Below, in pieces: positions 33,801-44,740 of a stretch of 64,000 bases of DNA. Under the pieces are notes generated by a model. It did no database searches, was not told the origin of the DNA, and worked only from the letters and a program-made list of their open reading frames with translations. Location of the stretch: assembly GCA_050084985.1 (NCBI GenBank), contig JBITNC010000001.1:158534001-158598000 (forward strand), in the 5' to 3' direction. Numbering within the stretch: the stretch's first letter is position 1; each line of letters opens with the position of its first letter. The stretch is from Nageia nagi. Lineage: Eukaryota; Pinophyta. A program made the position numbers and the translations under genes.

Positions 33801-34908
33801 TATTCAGCCATGTTTCCTTGTATTTTTGGTTGACCATAAATGTATAAGCATTTTGAATACTATGGAGGTGGAATATTGGAAGCATTTTCATATAATCCAT
33901 ATGTGGACATACTATGCATATATATTGTTAATTATCTCCAAACTACTACTATGTAAAGTGGCCCACAAAATAGCATCAATGGCTATATCTCAAAACCTCG
34001 AGTAATAACCATAGTACTATGTATAAAAAACCATAGCAAGAGCAAATTTTATATGGTTTGATCATGTATCGATGAATAAAATAAGGAAAGATCCCATAAG
34101 CCTTTGCAAAAGGTATTTCAACTGGCCATGCACTGTATGACCCACGATCATATGTATATTGATATTTAAGTTCTAGCTTTGGTGGCATGTGTATCAAACC
34201 CAAATCATGAACATCCTCCTTTGGTATATCAAATGGCTTCTCATGTGCATCCTTTGCTAATTGATTATGAAGTCACTTTTGAAATCTTGTTCTTGTAGGC
34301 ATCTCTCTAACTTCACCTATCAATGGAACTATACATTATTTTGGCTTCATCTTCTAGATTTGCATATTGATTTTATTTAGTTTTATTTGATATCATTCAA
34401 TATGTAAGAATACAAAAATAAAATAAAATATTGATTAATTGATTACCTCATGGGCATCATCAACTTCTAATGAAAATGATGAATCATTGATCTTTTGCAT
34501 ATTTTATTCTTGTAATATTAGTAATAAAATAAAATTAAATATTGGAAATAATATCATGTAGGAAAGTGATAATTTATATGATATTTCTTCTTTTAACTAC
34601 ATCTTATGTAATAACATTTATCTTACCTCATCCTCATTTTATGAAACATCACTTCTCCTCATGAGACATCTAGGAAATATCTTAAGGTTTGAATCAGATG
34701 ACACATCATGCCTCAAACTCCTAGTAACTAGTGCAAGCAACTCCTCTAAATTAGATGACACATCACTCCTTGGTATCCTAGTAATTGGTGTATGCAATTC
34801 CTCTAAATCATATGATACATCACTTCTAACAACTCTCTAATGTTGAGGTAGTGGCATATGAATATCTAAATCTGATGATACATAACTCCTCCTCTGCCTT
34901 GGTGACAT
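30875..34908 (-). pseudogene. CACTA transposase gene (TNP2 / DUF4218 / DUF4216)
   Basis: Minus strand. TNP2 core: A-F-D-V-G region and I-Y-D-M-S-R-P (about 33230-33400), then G-H-R-K-Y-F-P-M-D-H-T-F (about 33040-33080), and 32482-32775 with W-K-E-L-L-V-T-Y-L-M-D-P-M-H-I-V-K-N-V-A. Next come S-L-R-S-A-F-S and T-H-D-Y-H-N-F (32390-32460), the DUF4218 motif L-P-P-A-F-M-D-I-Q-V-H-L (about 32125-32160), and DUF4216 with F-K-C-K-W-F-D-T and E-K-K-W-F-V-I-E (30940-31120), ending at 30875. The upstream exon 34627-34908 holds three or four 19-21 residue repeats. Splice sites read GAG|GTAAGA (34626) and GAG|GTAATC (34446). It would cut and rejoin the element. Stops and frameshifts abound. Confidence 0.82.
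34627..34908 (-). other. Putative first exon with in-frame repeats
   Basis: Begins M-S-P-R-Q-R-R-S-Y-V-S-S-D. The unit S-D-V-S-S-D/N-L-E-E-L recurs, with starts about 57, 57 and 63 bp apart (near 34692, 34749, 34806, 34869). All spacings are multiples of three, which supports past coding. It starts about 280 bp from the telomere-like array, so the array lies in its promoter region. Function unknown. Confidence 0.5.
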
Positions 34909-35190
34909 TCCAAAAGTCAATTAGTGACTAACTTATTTTATAATTTAAAGAAAAAAAGATATTAGTACATGAATAATAATAATCCATAAATATTTCAATC
35001 CTAGAATTAGAATTATTGAAAAAATAAAAATTTTTCAACTACAAATATAAAATGATCATATACATTCTATGCAATAGAAGATACATCATCAATCAAAGTT
35101 CTTTTAGGAGTTATCATTATGGGTAGAGAGAATAAATAATGTATAAGTGATTTTATAATAAAATATCCTTCTTTTATTCTAAGTCATTTC

Positions 35191-36724
35191 CTAACACTAA
35201 CACTAACCCTAACCTTAACCCTAACTCAATTCTTAATTGCTAACCCAAACCCTAACTCCTAACCATTAATGTTAACCTTAACCAATAACCTAACAACTAA
35301 TAACCCTAGCCACTAACTCTAACTTTAACCTTAATACTAATCCTAACCTAAACTTAATGCTAACCTTAACTCTAACCTTAATGCTAATCCTAATAGTAAT
35401 CCTAACCACTAATAACCTAAACCATTAACCCTAACACTAACCCTAATGCTAACCCTAACCTAATCACTAACCCTAACACTAACCCTAATGTAGACACTAA
35501 CTTGACCACTAAACCTAATCCTAACAACTAACCCTAACACTAACCATAACCCTAACTAATTACATACCCTAAATCTAACCCTAACCCTAACCATAAATCC
35601 TAACCTTGACCACTAAGTACCCTAACATTAAACCTAACACTAACTCTAACCCTAACCTAACTCAATTACTAATTTCTAACCTAAACCCAAACTCCTAGCC
35701 ATTACTGGTAGCCCTAACCACTAACCCTAACTCTAACCTTAACTCTAACCCTAACCTAACCTTAACGCTAACCCTAACTCTAACCTTAATGCTAACTCTA
35801 ACTGTAACCCTAACCATTAATAACCCTAACCACTAATAACCTAAACTATTAACCTTAATGCTAACTCTAATCTAACCATTAACCCTAACCCTAACCACTA
35901 ATTACATACCTTAACTCTAACCTTAACCCTAACCCTAACCCTACCCACTAACCATAACCTTGACCACTAAGTACCCTAACACTAATGCTAACCTTAACAC
36001 TAACCCTAATCGTAACCCTAACTCCTAACCATTAACTCTAACCCTAAACACTAAGCTTAACCCTAACCATTAACCCTATCCTTGAGAACTAATTAAGTAC
36101 CCTAATGCTATCACTAACCCAAATCCTAACTCCTAGCCATTAATGCTAACCCTAACCATAAACCCTAACCCTAACTCAATTCCTAATTGCTAACCCAAAT
36201 CCTAACTCCTAATCATTAACGCTAACCCTAACCACTAACCCTAACTCTATCTTAATGCTAAACCTAACCTAACCTTAACCTTAATGTTAACCCTAATAGT
36301 AACCCTAACCACTAATAACCTAAACCATTAACCCTAATGCTAACTCTAACTTAACCACTAACCCTAATCCTAACCACTAATTATGTACCCTAACTCTAAC
36401 CTTAACCCTAACCATTAACCTTAACCCTAACCCTGATCACTAAGTACCCTAATGCTAATGCTAACCTTAACACTAACGTTAACCCTAACCCTAACTCCTA
36501 ACCATTAACACTAATCCTAAATGCTAAGCCTAAGCCTAATGATTAACCCTAACACTAACCCTAACCTTAAGCACTAAGTACCCTAATGCTAACCCAAACC
36601 CTAACTCCTAGCCATTAATGCTAACCCTAACCACTAACATTAACTCTAACCTTAATGCTAACCCTAATAGTAACCCTAACCCTAACCCAATTCCTAATTG
36701 CTAACCCAAACCCTAACTGCTAAC
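35191..36724. repeat. Telomere-like CCCTAA array with higher-order repeats
   Basis: 1.53 kb of degenerate CCCTAA / CACTAA / CTCTAA / TGCTAA hexamers, C-rich on the plus strand. The unit is six bases (vertebrate-type TTAGGG on the other strand); the plant heptamer TTTAGGG is almost absent. Inside, a non-hexamer block A-CTCAATTCCTAATTGCTAACC recurs at about 35224, 35660, 36174 and 36685, i.e. every 435-515 bp. It lies within the CACTA element between its two divergent genes, so it is not a chromosome end. Confidence 0.9.
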
Positions 36725-36783
36725 TTGAAGAACAATGATTTTAACTTAAAATTTTGATTTTTGATTTTTATTTTATTTGGATG

Positions 36784-36815
36784 CAAAAAAGGATGCAAAT
36801 TTGCATCCTTTTTTG
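36784..36815. repeat. 32-bp perfect palindrome of the CACTA subterminal motif
   Basis: Two GGATGCAAA motifs face each other head to head with A/T flanks: CAAAAAAGGATGCAAA followed by its exact reverse complement. It lies just beside the telomere-like array, far from either end of the element. Another GGATGCAAA-like copy is adjacent at about 36778. Confidence 0.9.
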
Positions 36816-38667
36816 TGTCAGATTACATCAAAAATTATAAAAAAGAAAAGTAGGCCCTTCTTTCACTTTCCCTAGACTCGTTTCTTGGTGACTTAAGATA
36901 CAAAATTTGATTTCTAATGGGAGAGCACTAACTAAGTTCCCTTCTGGCTAATTTCATTCAATTCTAACTCAAGTTATACCTAATTTCACTCAATTCTAAC
37001 TTACTTTTTTCATTTTTTGGGATGTTTACTCAAATGGTTTTGCATTTTGTGGGAGCAGAAAGGGTTTCTTGCAAATTCCTCTGAATTATTCCTAATTTTC
37101 ACAAGGTATGTAGATTCTACTTACATGTTTCAATGTCCCACATATTTACATTAAAAAACCTAGGGGTTTTGGAATTCTCATGAATTTACACTAAAAAAAC
37201 TAGGGTTTTTGGAATTCTCTCTAAATTTTGATTATATACTATCAACAATGCATGCTAAAATCAAAATTTAATTCCATATGGTTGGTTTTTCTAACTTCCC
37301 CATAAATTTTTTGAATTCCCCATAAAATTAATTCCATATGCTAGAGTTTTTTGAATTCCTCATCAACAATGCAACAAAAAAATTGAAAATGCACCAAGAA
37401 ATTGAAACAAATTCTCTACATTGCACCATAAAATGAAATGTCGACAAAAACAAGGACATACCTTTGAAAATCTTAACTTTGGAACTATTCCTTGTTCTCC
37501 AAAAACTTATTTTTTGCTTCCAATTTTGAAACTCTTTTTATGTTCTAAGAAGTTCCTTCTTAAACTAAGAATTTCACAAAACTTGCTAACTTAATTGATT
37601 CTAGCAAATGAAATATAATTAATCAAATTCAGTAAATTAAATACAATTTATTAAATTTAGTTAATATCTTCTTAAAACTTGTTAATGAAGCATCTTTTCA
37701 AAAAGTTATCTTTTAAATTAATTATTTTGCTAGTGAGATTTTCAATTTATATCAAGTAGAATTTGATTGAGCTTATTTCCAATAGTTTAGTTAAATTTTT
37801 AATGAAGTATTCAAATTAACTTGGGTGTGAAGAGATTTTTAAAGAATTGATTATAACTTAGTGTGGATTGCATCTTTCACAACCATTAATACTACTAATT
37901 CCTCTCATGCTCAAGATAAGAAGCTACCATGTAGGTCATATGATCATGGAGGATGGATATTTGTGCACACATAATATAACACAAGTATTTATAGCACTAA
38001 AACTGTAATGTAGGTAAACATCCACTTTAAACTTGAGCTTTGATATATATTGACCAACAAAATGATATGCAATCATAGTAGGCTAGAGTGTTACTATCTC
38101 CAATGGATATTCAATTTAAAATATAACCTCAATAATATCTAAACTCTTGTTGATAATCCTATAAGCTCTCCAATATTCTCTAGAATTAGCAACAACTAAA
38201 AAATTACCAAAAATTATCAACAACCCTTCCACTAGCTTTTTCATGAAGTTTTAAATTTTATTCCATGATCTTGTTGAAGAAATAACATCATACAATTTGT
38301 GTTCTAGCAAGATATATATTAGCTAGGGTCCCTAGACCATTCTCTAGTAGGTGTTTGCAAATGTCTTGTATTTGTAATAAAAACATAAATTATCGAAGAT
38401 AAGGATAACCATTGTATAATTATGTAAGATATGAAAGGAACCATTATGCTCCTCATCATTTCCAAGTTAAGAAAGTCTATCTATTAGGGCCCTTGCACCA
38501 TTCTCTAGTAGGTGTTTGCAAATGCCTTCTATCTAGATCATCCTACACATTTGTGTGCCTATGATGTTATATATTAATTAGTAATGTATTTAGATGTTAT
38601 TTAGTAAATATTGATGTTATATCTCTAATTTTGTTTAATTTCTTCTAGTGATCACTATTTACCACAT
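36816..38667. other. Central spacer of the CACTA, upstream of the plus-strand gene
   Basis: No gene seen. It contains a 39-bp tandem pair around 37148-37225 (ATTTACA.TAAAAAA, TTTTTGGAATTCTC). It also has a 43-bp direct repeat (CCATTCTCTAGTAGGTGTTT) starting at 38325 and again at 38486, 161 bp apart and 150-350 bp before the gene start. Confidence 0.5.
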
Positions 38668-40488
38668 ATGGGGTGTAAAAATAAGGGCGATAAAGATAAA
38701 GGCAAAAGAAAATAAAAAGAAAAGGATACAAAAAAAGAGAAATATGTAATTATGAAAATAGAAAAAACACTTGTAAGTATCCATATGTATTATGTAATAT
38801 CAACATAGTTTTAAATTATATTATATATATTTCATTAAGTAGGAAATGTAATCACTTATTTTTTTAATTTATTGAATAGACAAAGAAGTTAAAGGGGGTT
38901 GTTGAATATTGTAAACGTATGTTTAGCCAAGATGAGTTGATGGTGATTATTGGGGGTGACAAGGCTAGAGAAGCATTCCAGATGCATGACATCGCTCATT
39001 CAGCTAATTATTTATAATTAATTAGTTAATTTATTAATTTATACAAAATTATTCTAATTTATATTTTGAACCATAATTTCAATTAATTTTCATGCAATAT
39101 ATGATTTAGTAGATTCAGTTAATCAACAATCCTTATTGATGACCCAAGGCTCCATAAATCTTTAAGTTTTTATGAGGAAGAATGGAGAGGTCCTGAAAGA
39201 TGATAATGGTGATAGTTTTAGTTTAAAAAATATAAATTTACATATTGATTAGAAGTATATTATTCATTTACTAATATGATTTGGACTATTTTTCAGGTAA
39301 ACTATTCTACAAATCTCTCTAGAATGCTATAATAGAAGAATTTGCAAAAACCCTTTACATGCTATGGAAGAAACAAGATGAATTTGGTATGTATTTGTTT
39401 TCATTTTTTGGTATGTATGTTTCTCTTTTGTGAATTTAATATTTCAAGAGACTAAAACTAATTTGTGTTTTTGTAGAAAAAAGGAGAATAATAACAAACT
39501 TTAAACATGAATTTGGTGAAGGGTGGAGCGAAAAGAAAGTACTCCAATAGGAACACTTGAATCTGAAAAAGGGTTAGAGATCATATCAGATGAAAAGTGA
39601 TTAAACTTACCCCTAACCAAAGAACCCTAGCATAAAAACTAGTTGATGTCCATAAGAAGGTATGTACTATATATCAATATTATCCTTCATATTTATTGTT
39701 TGAACCTGATTAATTGATTATTTTAACATAATACTAATTAATTATTTAATAATAAGGTTTGGAATATGCTACTTGAGAAAGTAGATGAGGTAGAAAAAAG
39801 AAAAGTGCAAGGCTTAGAGATGCTACAAGAAAAAGTGTTGAAGTCTTGAATTGCAAAATTAGGATGCAGTATTATGCATCGAGCGAGAACTGGAGGGGCA
39901 AAGAATATGGAAGCCCTATTTGTAAGTATATTTACTTCATGTATTAATTTTCAATGATATATATAAATGGTTTTTAGTATTCTACTAATTAACATTTTTT
40001 TTAGTTGAGAGATTTCAATCAATTTCCTGATGCCAATGAACACTAATATGGCATCACATATGGTTACAAAGCATTGAGGGACATGCTAAATACTGGTTTA
40101 AGTGATTTCAATTATTTTAATTAATAAAGGCATATCATTAATTTCTTATAGGTGATGCATATATTTTGTAAGTGTGATTGTACGCATACTAATATTTATT
40201 TTCTTATTATTTGCAGGAAGGTACTGCATCAAAGGGGGGTGCATCGTAGGCAGGTGCATCAAAGTAGGGTGATTCACCATCTACTTAGGACATGAGATTC
40301 AATCATTTTTTTTAGGATGAGATGACACATCCTAGTAGGGCATATAGTGAGCTAGCACATAAATCTAGCAGGGAAGGGCATAGACATTATAGTGGCTTAG
40401 GAAGTGGCTCACATAGTGAGTCAAGTAGTGATTAGTCAGGTGGTGGTACTAAGTCAAGATCTAGAGATGACATTCATATTAAGGATTA
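38668..40488 (+). pseudogene. Second CACTA-encoded gene, spliced (TNPA-like position)
   Basis: Plus strand, divergent from the transposase gene. Exon 1: M-G-C-K-N-K-G-D-K-D-K-G to ACTT|GTAAGT (38773). Exon 2 from GAATAG| (38880): K-K-L-K-G-V-V-E-Y-C-K-R-M-F-S-Q-D-E-L-M. Later parts: F-K-H-E-F-G-E-G-W-S-E-K-K-V (39490-39540); V-D-E-V-E-K-R-K-V-Q-G-L-E-M-L and R-A-R-T-G-G-A-K-N-M-E-A-L-F|GTAAGT (39760-39920); L-R-D-F-N-Q-F-P-D-A-N-E-H (40003 on); and a Ser/Gly-rich last exon after TTGCAG (40217-40488) ending D-I-H-I-K-D-stop. The internal stops are mostly TAG/TAA where Gln would fit. It may correspond to the TNPA or Transposase_24 type DNA-binding partner, but I do not recognise the family with certainty. 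Confidence 0.6.
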
Positions 40489-40839
40489 GTAGTTTTACTA
40501 TCATTTTGTACTCATGATGTAGATAGTACCAATATTATATCATTTTTGACATATCATGTGGATGTATTCACATATACCTGTATATCATTTTGACGTATTT
40601 TTATGTGTATATGTATATCATTTTAGCGTATAGATTTTAGCATAATTTCTTATATTTTTGCCCATTTTTATCATATTTTTATGAAATGTTATTGGCATAT
40701 GATTGCATATGGAAATACGTGCAACATATGATTTACGTATTATTTTTCTATATGATTGATGAAATAGGCATATTATTTTGATGTACGATTGACATTTCAA
40801 TGGAAATGGAAATAATTTTATATTCAATGAAATGAATCA

Positions 40840-41269
40840 ATTTTTTTTACAATTTCAAGACAAAAATGATGTAATTTTAGATGCAAAAAGTGACATAATA
40901 AGCAAACAAGGACTAAAAAAAAGATCCTTTTGGACTCAAAAATTGATGCAATTTTAGACCCTTTTAGAACAAAAAAAGAAGCAAAAATGGATGCTTTAGG
41001 ATGCAAACTTAGATGCAAAAAATGACACTTTAGAATGCAAAATTAGATGCAAAATTCAATAATTTTGGATGCAACAAACCAACAAATAAATTGGCTTTGA
41101 GAATGCAAAAAAGGACACAACAATTGGCAAAAGAATGATGCAAAAAAGACACAATTTTTGGCATGTAGTTTGCATCTATTTTTGCATCAAAAAAATTGGA
41201 AAAACACAAAAATAATAATAAAGAGTTTAGACATAAAAAAGGATGCAAAACCCTTTTTTGGTAGTAGTG
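40840..41269. repeat. Right subterminal repeats and terminal inverted repeat of the large CACTA
   Basis: Many copies of (G/A)GATGCAAA and ATGCAAAA in plus orientation, e.g. near 40880, 40998, 41010, 41045 and 41241, mirroring the left end. Ends with TTGGTAGTAGTG at 41269. Confidence 0.78.
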
Positions 41270-44200
41270 TAGAAAGGGAGATGCTATCACATGTTTTGCA
41301 CCCCAAATGGTAGAGGAATATTATTTTGTGGGGTGTGGACCCATCCAATCAAGCAATTTGGATATTACCAAAAATAAATGGCCATTATTTAGGAATTATT
41401 AATGTGTACAACTCTAACCATGCTTTTGATAGATGCATGTTATGGAATTGAATTTCCTTTTTCATACTACCAACCACATGGGTTCTTTTCAAGAACTTCA
41501 ATATGATTGAAAAAATGCATAATAAACTTGTCCACCACCCCATGTGGTGGAATGTTGAAAAAAGAGAAGCATAATTTTTATGAAGAACATACTAAAGCTC
41601 ACTGATCCTAATGCTTGTTTTAGCCCAACTGATTTTCTTGAAGCCAATTAGTTTACTTCATCTAACTTTCAAAATGGGTACACTCAAGTCATACAATATC
41701 TTGATTGTTCCATGATTTTTGAGCACTCATTTCATTTACACAAGTTTCCATTAATTATCATAATGGTTATGTCCATCCCAAACATGACCATCTTTTTTCA
41801 TGCACCCATTATGTTTTCTCTTATTTTTGTACCACCTTTTCCACTTAGATTTTTCTCTTAAGTTTTCTTCAATAAGTCCTTTCTTAATCTACCCATGATG
41901 AATGCTCAAATAGAACATATGTGGAATTTATCCCCTCATGCCTTGATCACTATGTGATGGATCTCTTGGTGGAATGATCTTATTTAATCTATCACCATGC
42001 TTATCATAACCTTGGGAGGTGAATTTTCTAAGCATTGTAAGTATGCCAACATCATCCTCAAAGAGGAGTCAGCCAAAGCTACTATGCTTCTAGAAGCTTA
42101 TCCATGCAGTCACTCTACATAGAGCCATATTGTGAACTTGAGACATGAAATAAAGCAAGCCAAAATTTATGAAGTATGTGGAGCTCATATCTATACTTGA
42201 CTTCACTAACTTAAAGTAAGAGATAAAGTATTTAAAAAATATTTTCGAAGGGTCAAACCCTCAATATAAGCTACCCAATCTAAAGCTACCCAAGTGAATG
42301 GAGAGAGTATAACTAAATATCTAGTGTCACTCAAGCCTTTATCAACCATTACAAATCCATTTATATCTCCCAAAATCTTAATGATTTCTACCTCCAAGAT
42401 TTGGAAGAATGTCAAGTAGTGGTTCACAATAAGATCTCACTTGCTTAATAAGAGTTGTGTCATACTCCATTGATAATGGATTATCTTATAGAAGCCCTCT
42501 ATCATATGACCATTAACAAAGCCCTAAGGCTAGATGGTTTTCCATATGAATTATACAAGGAATTGTAGGACATAGTTGACCATTATTTTCTCTAAGTTTA
42601 CCAAGAAATGCTTTAAATTGGTTCCCTAGAGAATATCATAAACAAATTTAATATCAAATTCATCCCTAAACCTAGAGAATTAGAGCTCATTACGAATTGG
42701 CAACTTATCACCTTGTTCAATTTCAGCTTCAAAATCATAGGCAAGGCTTTAGCTTTAGCCTCTCCTACCTCTAATTATTAGACCTAAGAAAATAAGTTTG
42801 ATCTAGAGATACTATATCCTTAGTAATATGATTGCAATATGGGATGACATGGAATGGGACTAGTCCAGACAAAAGAACACAATTTTTGTTAAAATAGATT
42901 TTAATAAATATTATCATAAAATTGAATGGTATTTTATTCAAGCTTGCATGCTTCAAGCATTAGGGTTTGGTCATATCTTTCTCAAATCTATTAACATGCT
43001 TTTTGAAGATGCCTCTAATATGCTTGCCCTTAATGGTGGTTATTACTCCCCTATTGGTTTGACAACATTACCATTTGGAAAACATTACCATTATCTTAGT
43101 AGGTGATGCTTTTAAATATCTACTAGCCCAGAAGGTGGCTAAAGGATCCATAAGAGGTATTTCCCTACCTAGATCCTCAACTTAGCTAGTCAATGGACAT
43201 TTCATAGATGATTTCTTTCTTACAATATACAAAGATGAGATTTCATTTTCTCAAGCATTGTATGCCTTGGCCAACTTTTGTAAAGCATCAAGATCAACCA
43301 TATAATGAAAAAGGCATATTTGTAAAGATAGTCTCCTTTCCCCATGCCAAGCTAACTCTCTAATATGCAATGGAAGTTGCTTCAACCAAGTAAAACATTT
43401 AAATTTATGAGTATTATATTTGCATTCCAAGGCACACTTGCTCAACTTTGGGATTTTATAATCTAGAAAGTGGAACATAAACTAACATATTAAGTAATTA
43501 AGAAATTCTCTCTTTCTAGAAAGTTTTTGATATGCTCCAAAATTTTAGCTATGATCTATTTCTATTATTCTTCTTATGGGCCCCCTTCTTAAAATTGCTA
43601 CATGAAACTAAAAAATGTTTTAAGAGATTTTATTTGGTATAGGTCCTCTCATAAGAAGGGTTTTAATAGAGTATGTTAGGATATTTGTTTCCTATATAAT
43701 CACTCATGAGGTATAGGCTTAATTGATTATCATCACCAAGGAACAACTATATATGTTAAGTGGATTCTTCATACCCCCAATGACATTGAAGCTTGGAAAC
43801 TTAGTCATTTGGGAAAGCATTTATTTCATACTCCCTCTTGGTAAGAAAGTATGGAAAGAGATCATCTTTTAGACACTAGTCATAACTCTTTCTCATATCA
43901 AGTTTCAAGGCACCTTCATCATAAAAAGAATATATAAAGCATGGTAAGCTCTCAAACCTTGGATCTATTGGAATGGTGTTGGAAAATAAAAGGGAGCTTC
44001 TTTGGCTATTTTGAATATTGAATGGTATTTTGTAGTTACTCATTAAGGCTAATCTCTTGTATGAATTCAATGGATTCAAGCATAATAATTTTATAAGAAA
44101 GTGATTACCATTATCATGGATTTGTTTTCTCATACTCTGCTCATTCCAAGGACTGGATTCCATCAGAAGTCTTCAAATGAATTTATAATTTGAATTCATG

Positions 44201-44740
44201 TAATAAAATTACTTAGGGTGTAGTTTTAGATAGCATCCCATTCTCCTTATGGCTTAGGTTATGTGTGGGTCTCTCCTCATTTTTCTATGGTGCAACATAT
44301 TAACTAGAAGTGGGCTCTAGAGTCAACTACTTTTAGACCTAGAATATTTGTTTCAATTTTTTTTGGGCCTCCTATGTTGAACCCAAGAAAGACTTTTTTG
44401 CTAGGATTCTTCTTTGTTGTGGGCTTCCTTTAGATCAATGTATTGTGTACCTTGGCATAGATACCCAATATGTTATTTTTGTAGTGTACCATAGGACATT
44501 ATGCACCTCTTTATTTTTTCCTAGAGCCAATGATTCATGGAAATGAATTGAATTACCTTTGTTTTAGCCATACATGTCTAGTTCTTTATTTTAGCAACAT
44601 GCTCATTTGGGTGGACCCCTTGATTTTTCTTTGCCCTTAAAAGAAGTGTGAAATAGTTTTCACATAAACATCCTTTTTCATATATGGAATTCCCATCAGT
44701 GAGTCATGGGCCATGTCATCTGATGATTGAATTTATTTTA
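41270..44740 (+). pseudogene. LINE ORF2, part downstream of the CACTA insertion
   Basis: Endonuclease: Y-L-G-I-I-N-V-Y-N-S-N, then W-V-L-F-K-N-F-N-M-I-E-K-M-H-N-K (41390-41540; family form G-D-F-N-M-I-E). RT: L-D-G-F-P-Y-E-L-Y-K (about 42530), I-N-K-F-N-I-K-F-I-P-K and L-I-T-N-W-Q-L-I-T-L-F-N (42640-42725), F-I-D-D-F-F-L-T at the active site (43200-43230, FIDD for FADD), and F-A-F-Q-G-T-L-A-Q-L-W-D (about 43410-43450). The C-terminal zf-RVT-like part reaches about 44700. The frame shifts many times. Orientation and order match ORF1 at 28880, giving one LINE split by the CACTA. Confidence 0.78.

Larger units (their letters stand above)
29985..41269. mobile_element. 11.3-kb CACTA (En/Spm) DNA transposon with complete ends
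   Basis: Left end CACTAATACCAAAAGG (29985); right end inverted CACTACTACCAAAAAAGGG (41269). Both are flanked by the 3-bp duplication TAG (29982-29984 and 41270-41272). Subterminal regions (about 30000-30330 and 40840-41260) carry many copies of GGATGCAAA and variants, as in Spm-type elements. Inside are a TNP2-type transposase gene on the minus strand, a second spliced gene on the plus strand, and a central telomere-like array. Both genes have stops, so it is probably inactive, but its structure is complete. It sits inside the endonuclease part of a LINE. Confidence 0.87.

Noticed and set aside
33736-34203. Open frames on both strands as a separate gene
   Set aside because: The minus-strand frame (33976-34203) lies between TNP2 and its putative upstream exons and is best seen as part of the transposase gene; the plus-strand frame is its shadow.
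35191-36724. A true chromosome end or CRISPR-like array
   Set aside because: The sequence continues with transposon genes on both sides, the unit is degenerate and not the plant heptamer, and there are no spacers between regular repeats.
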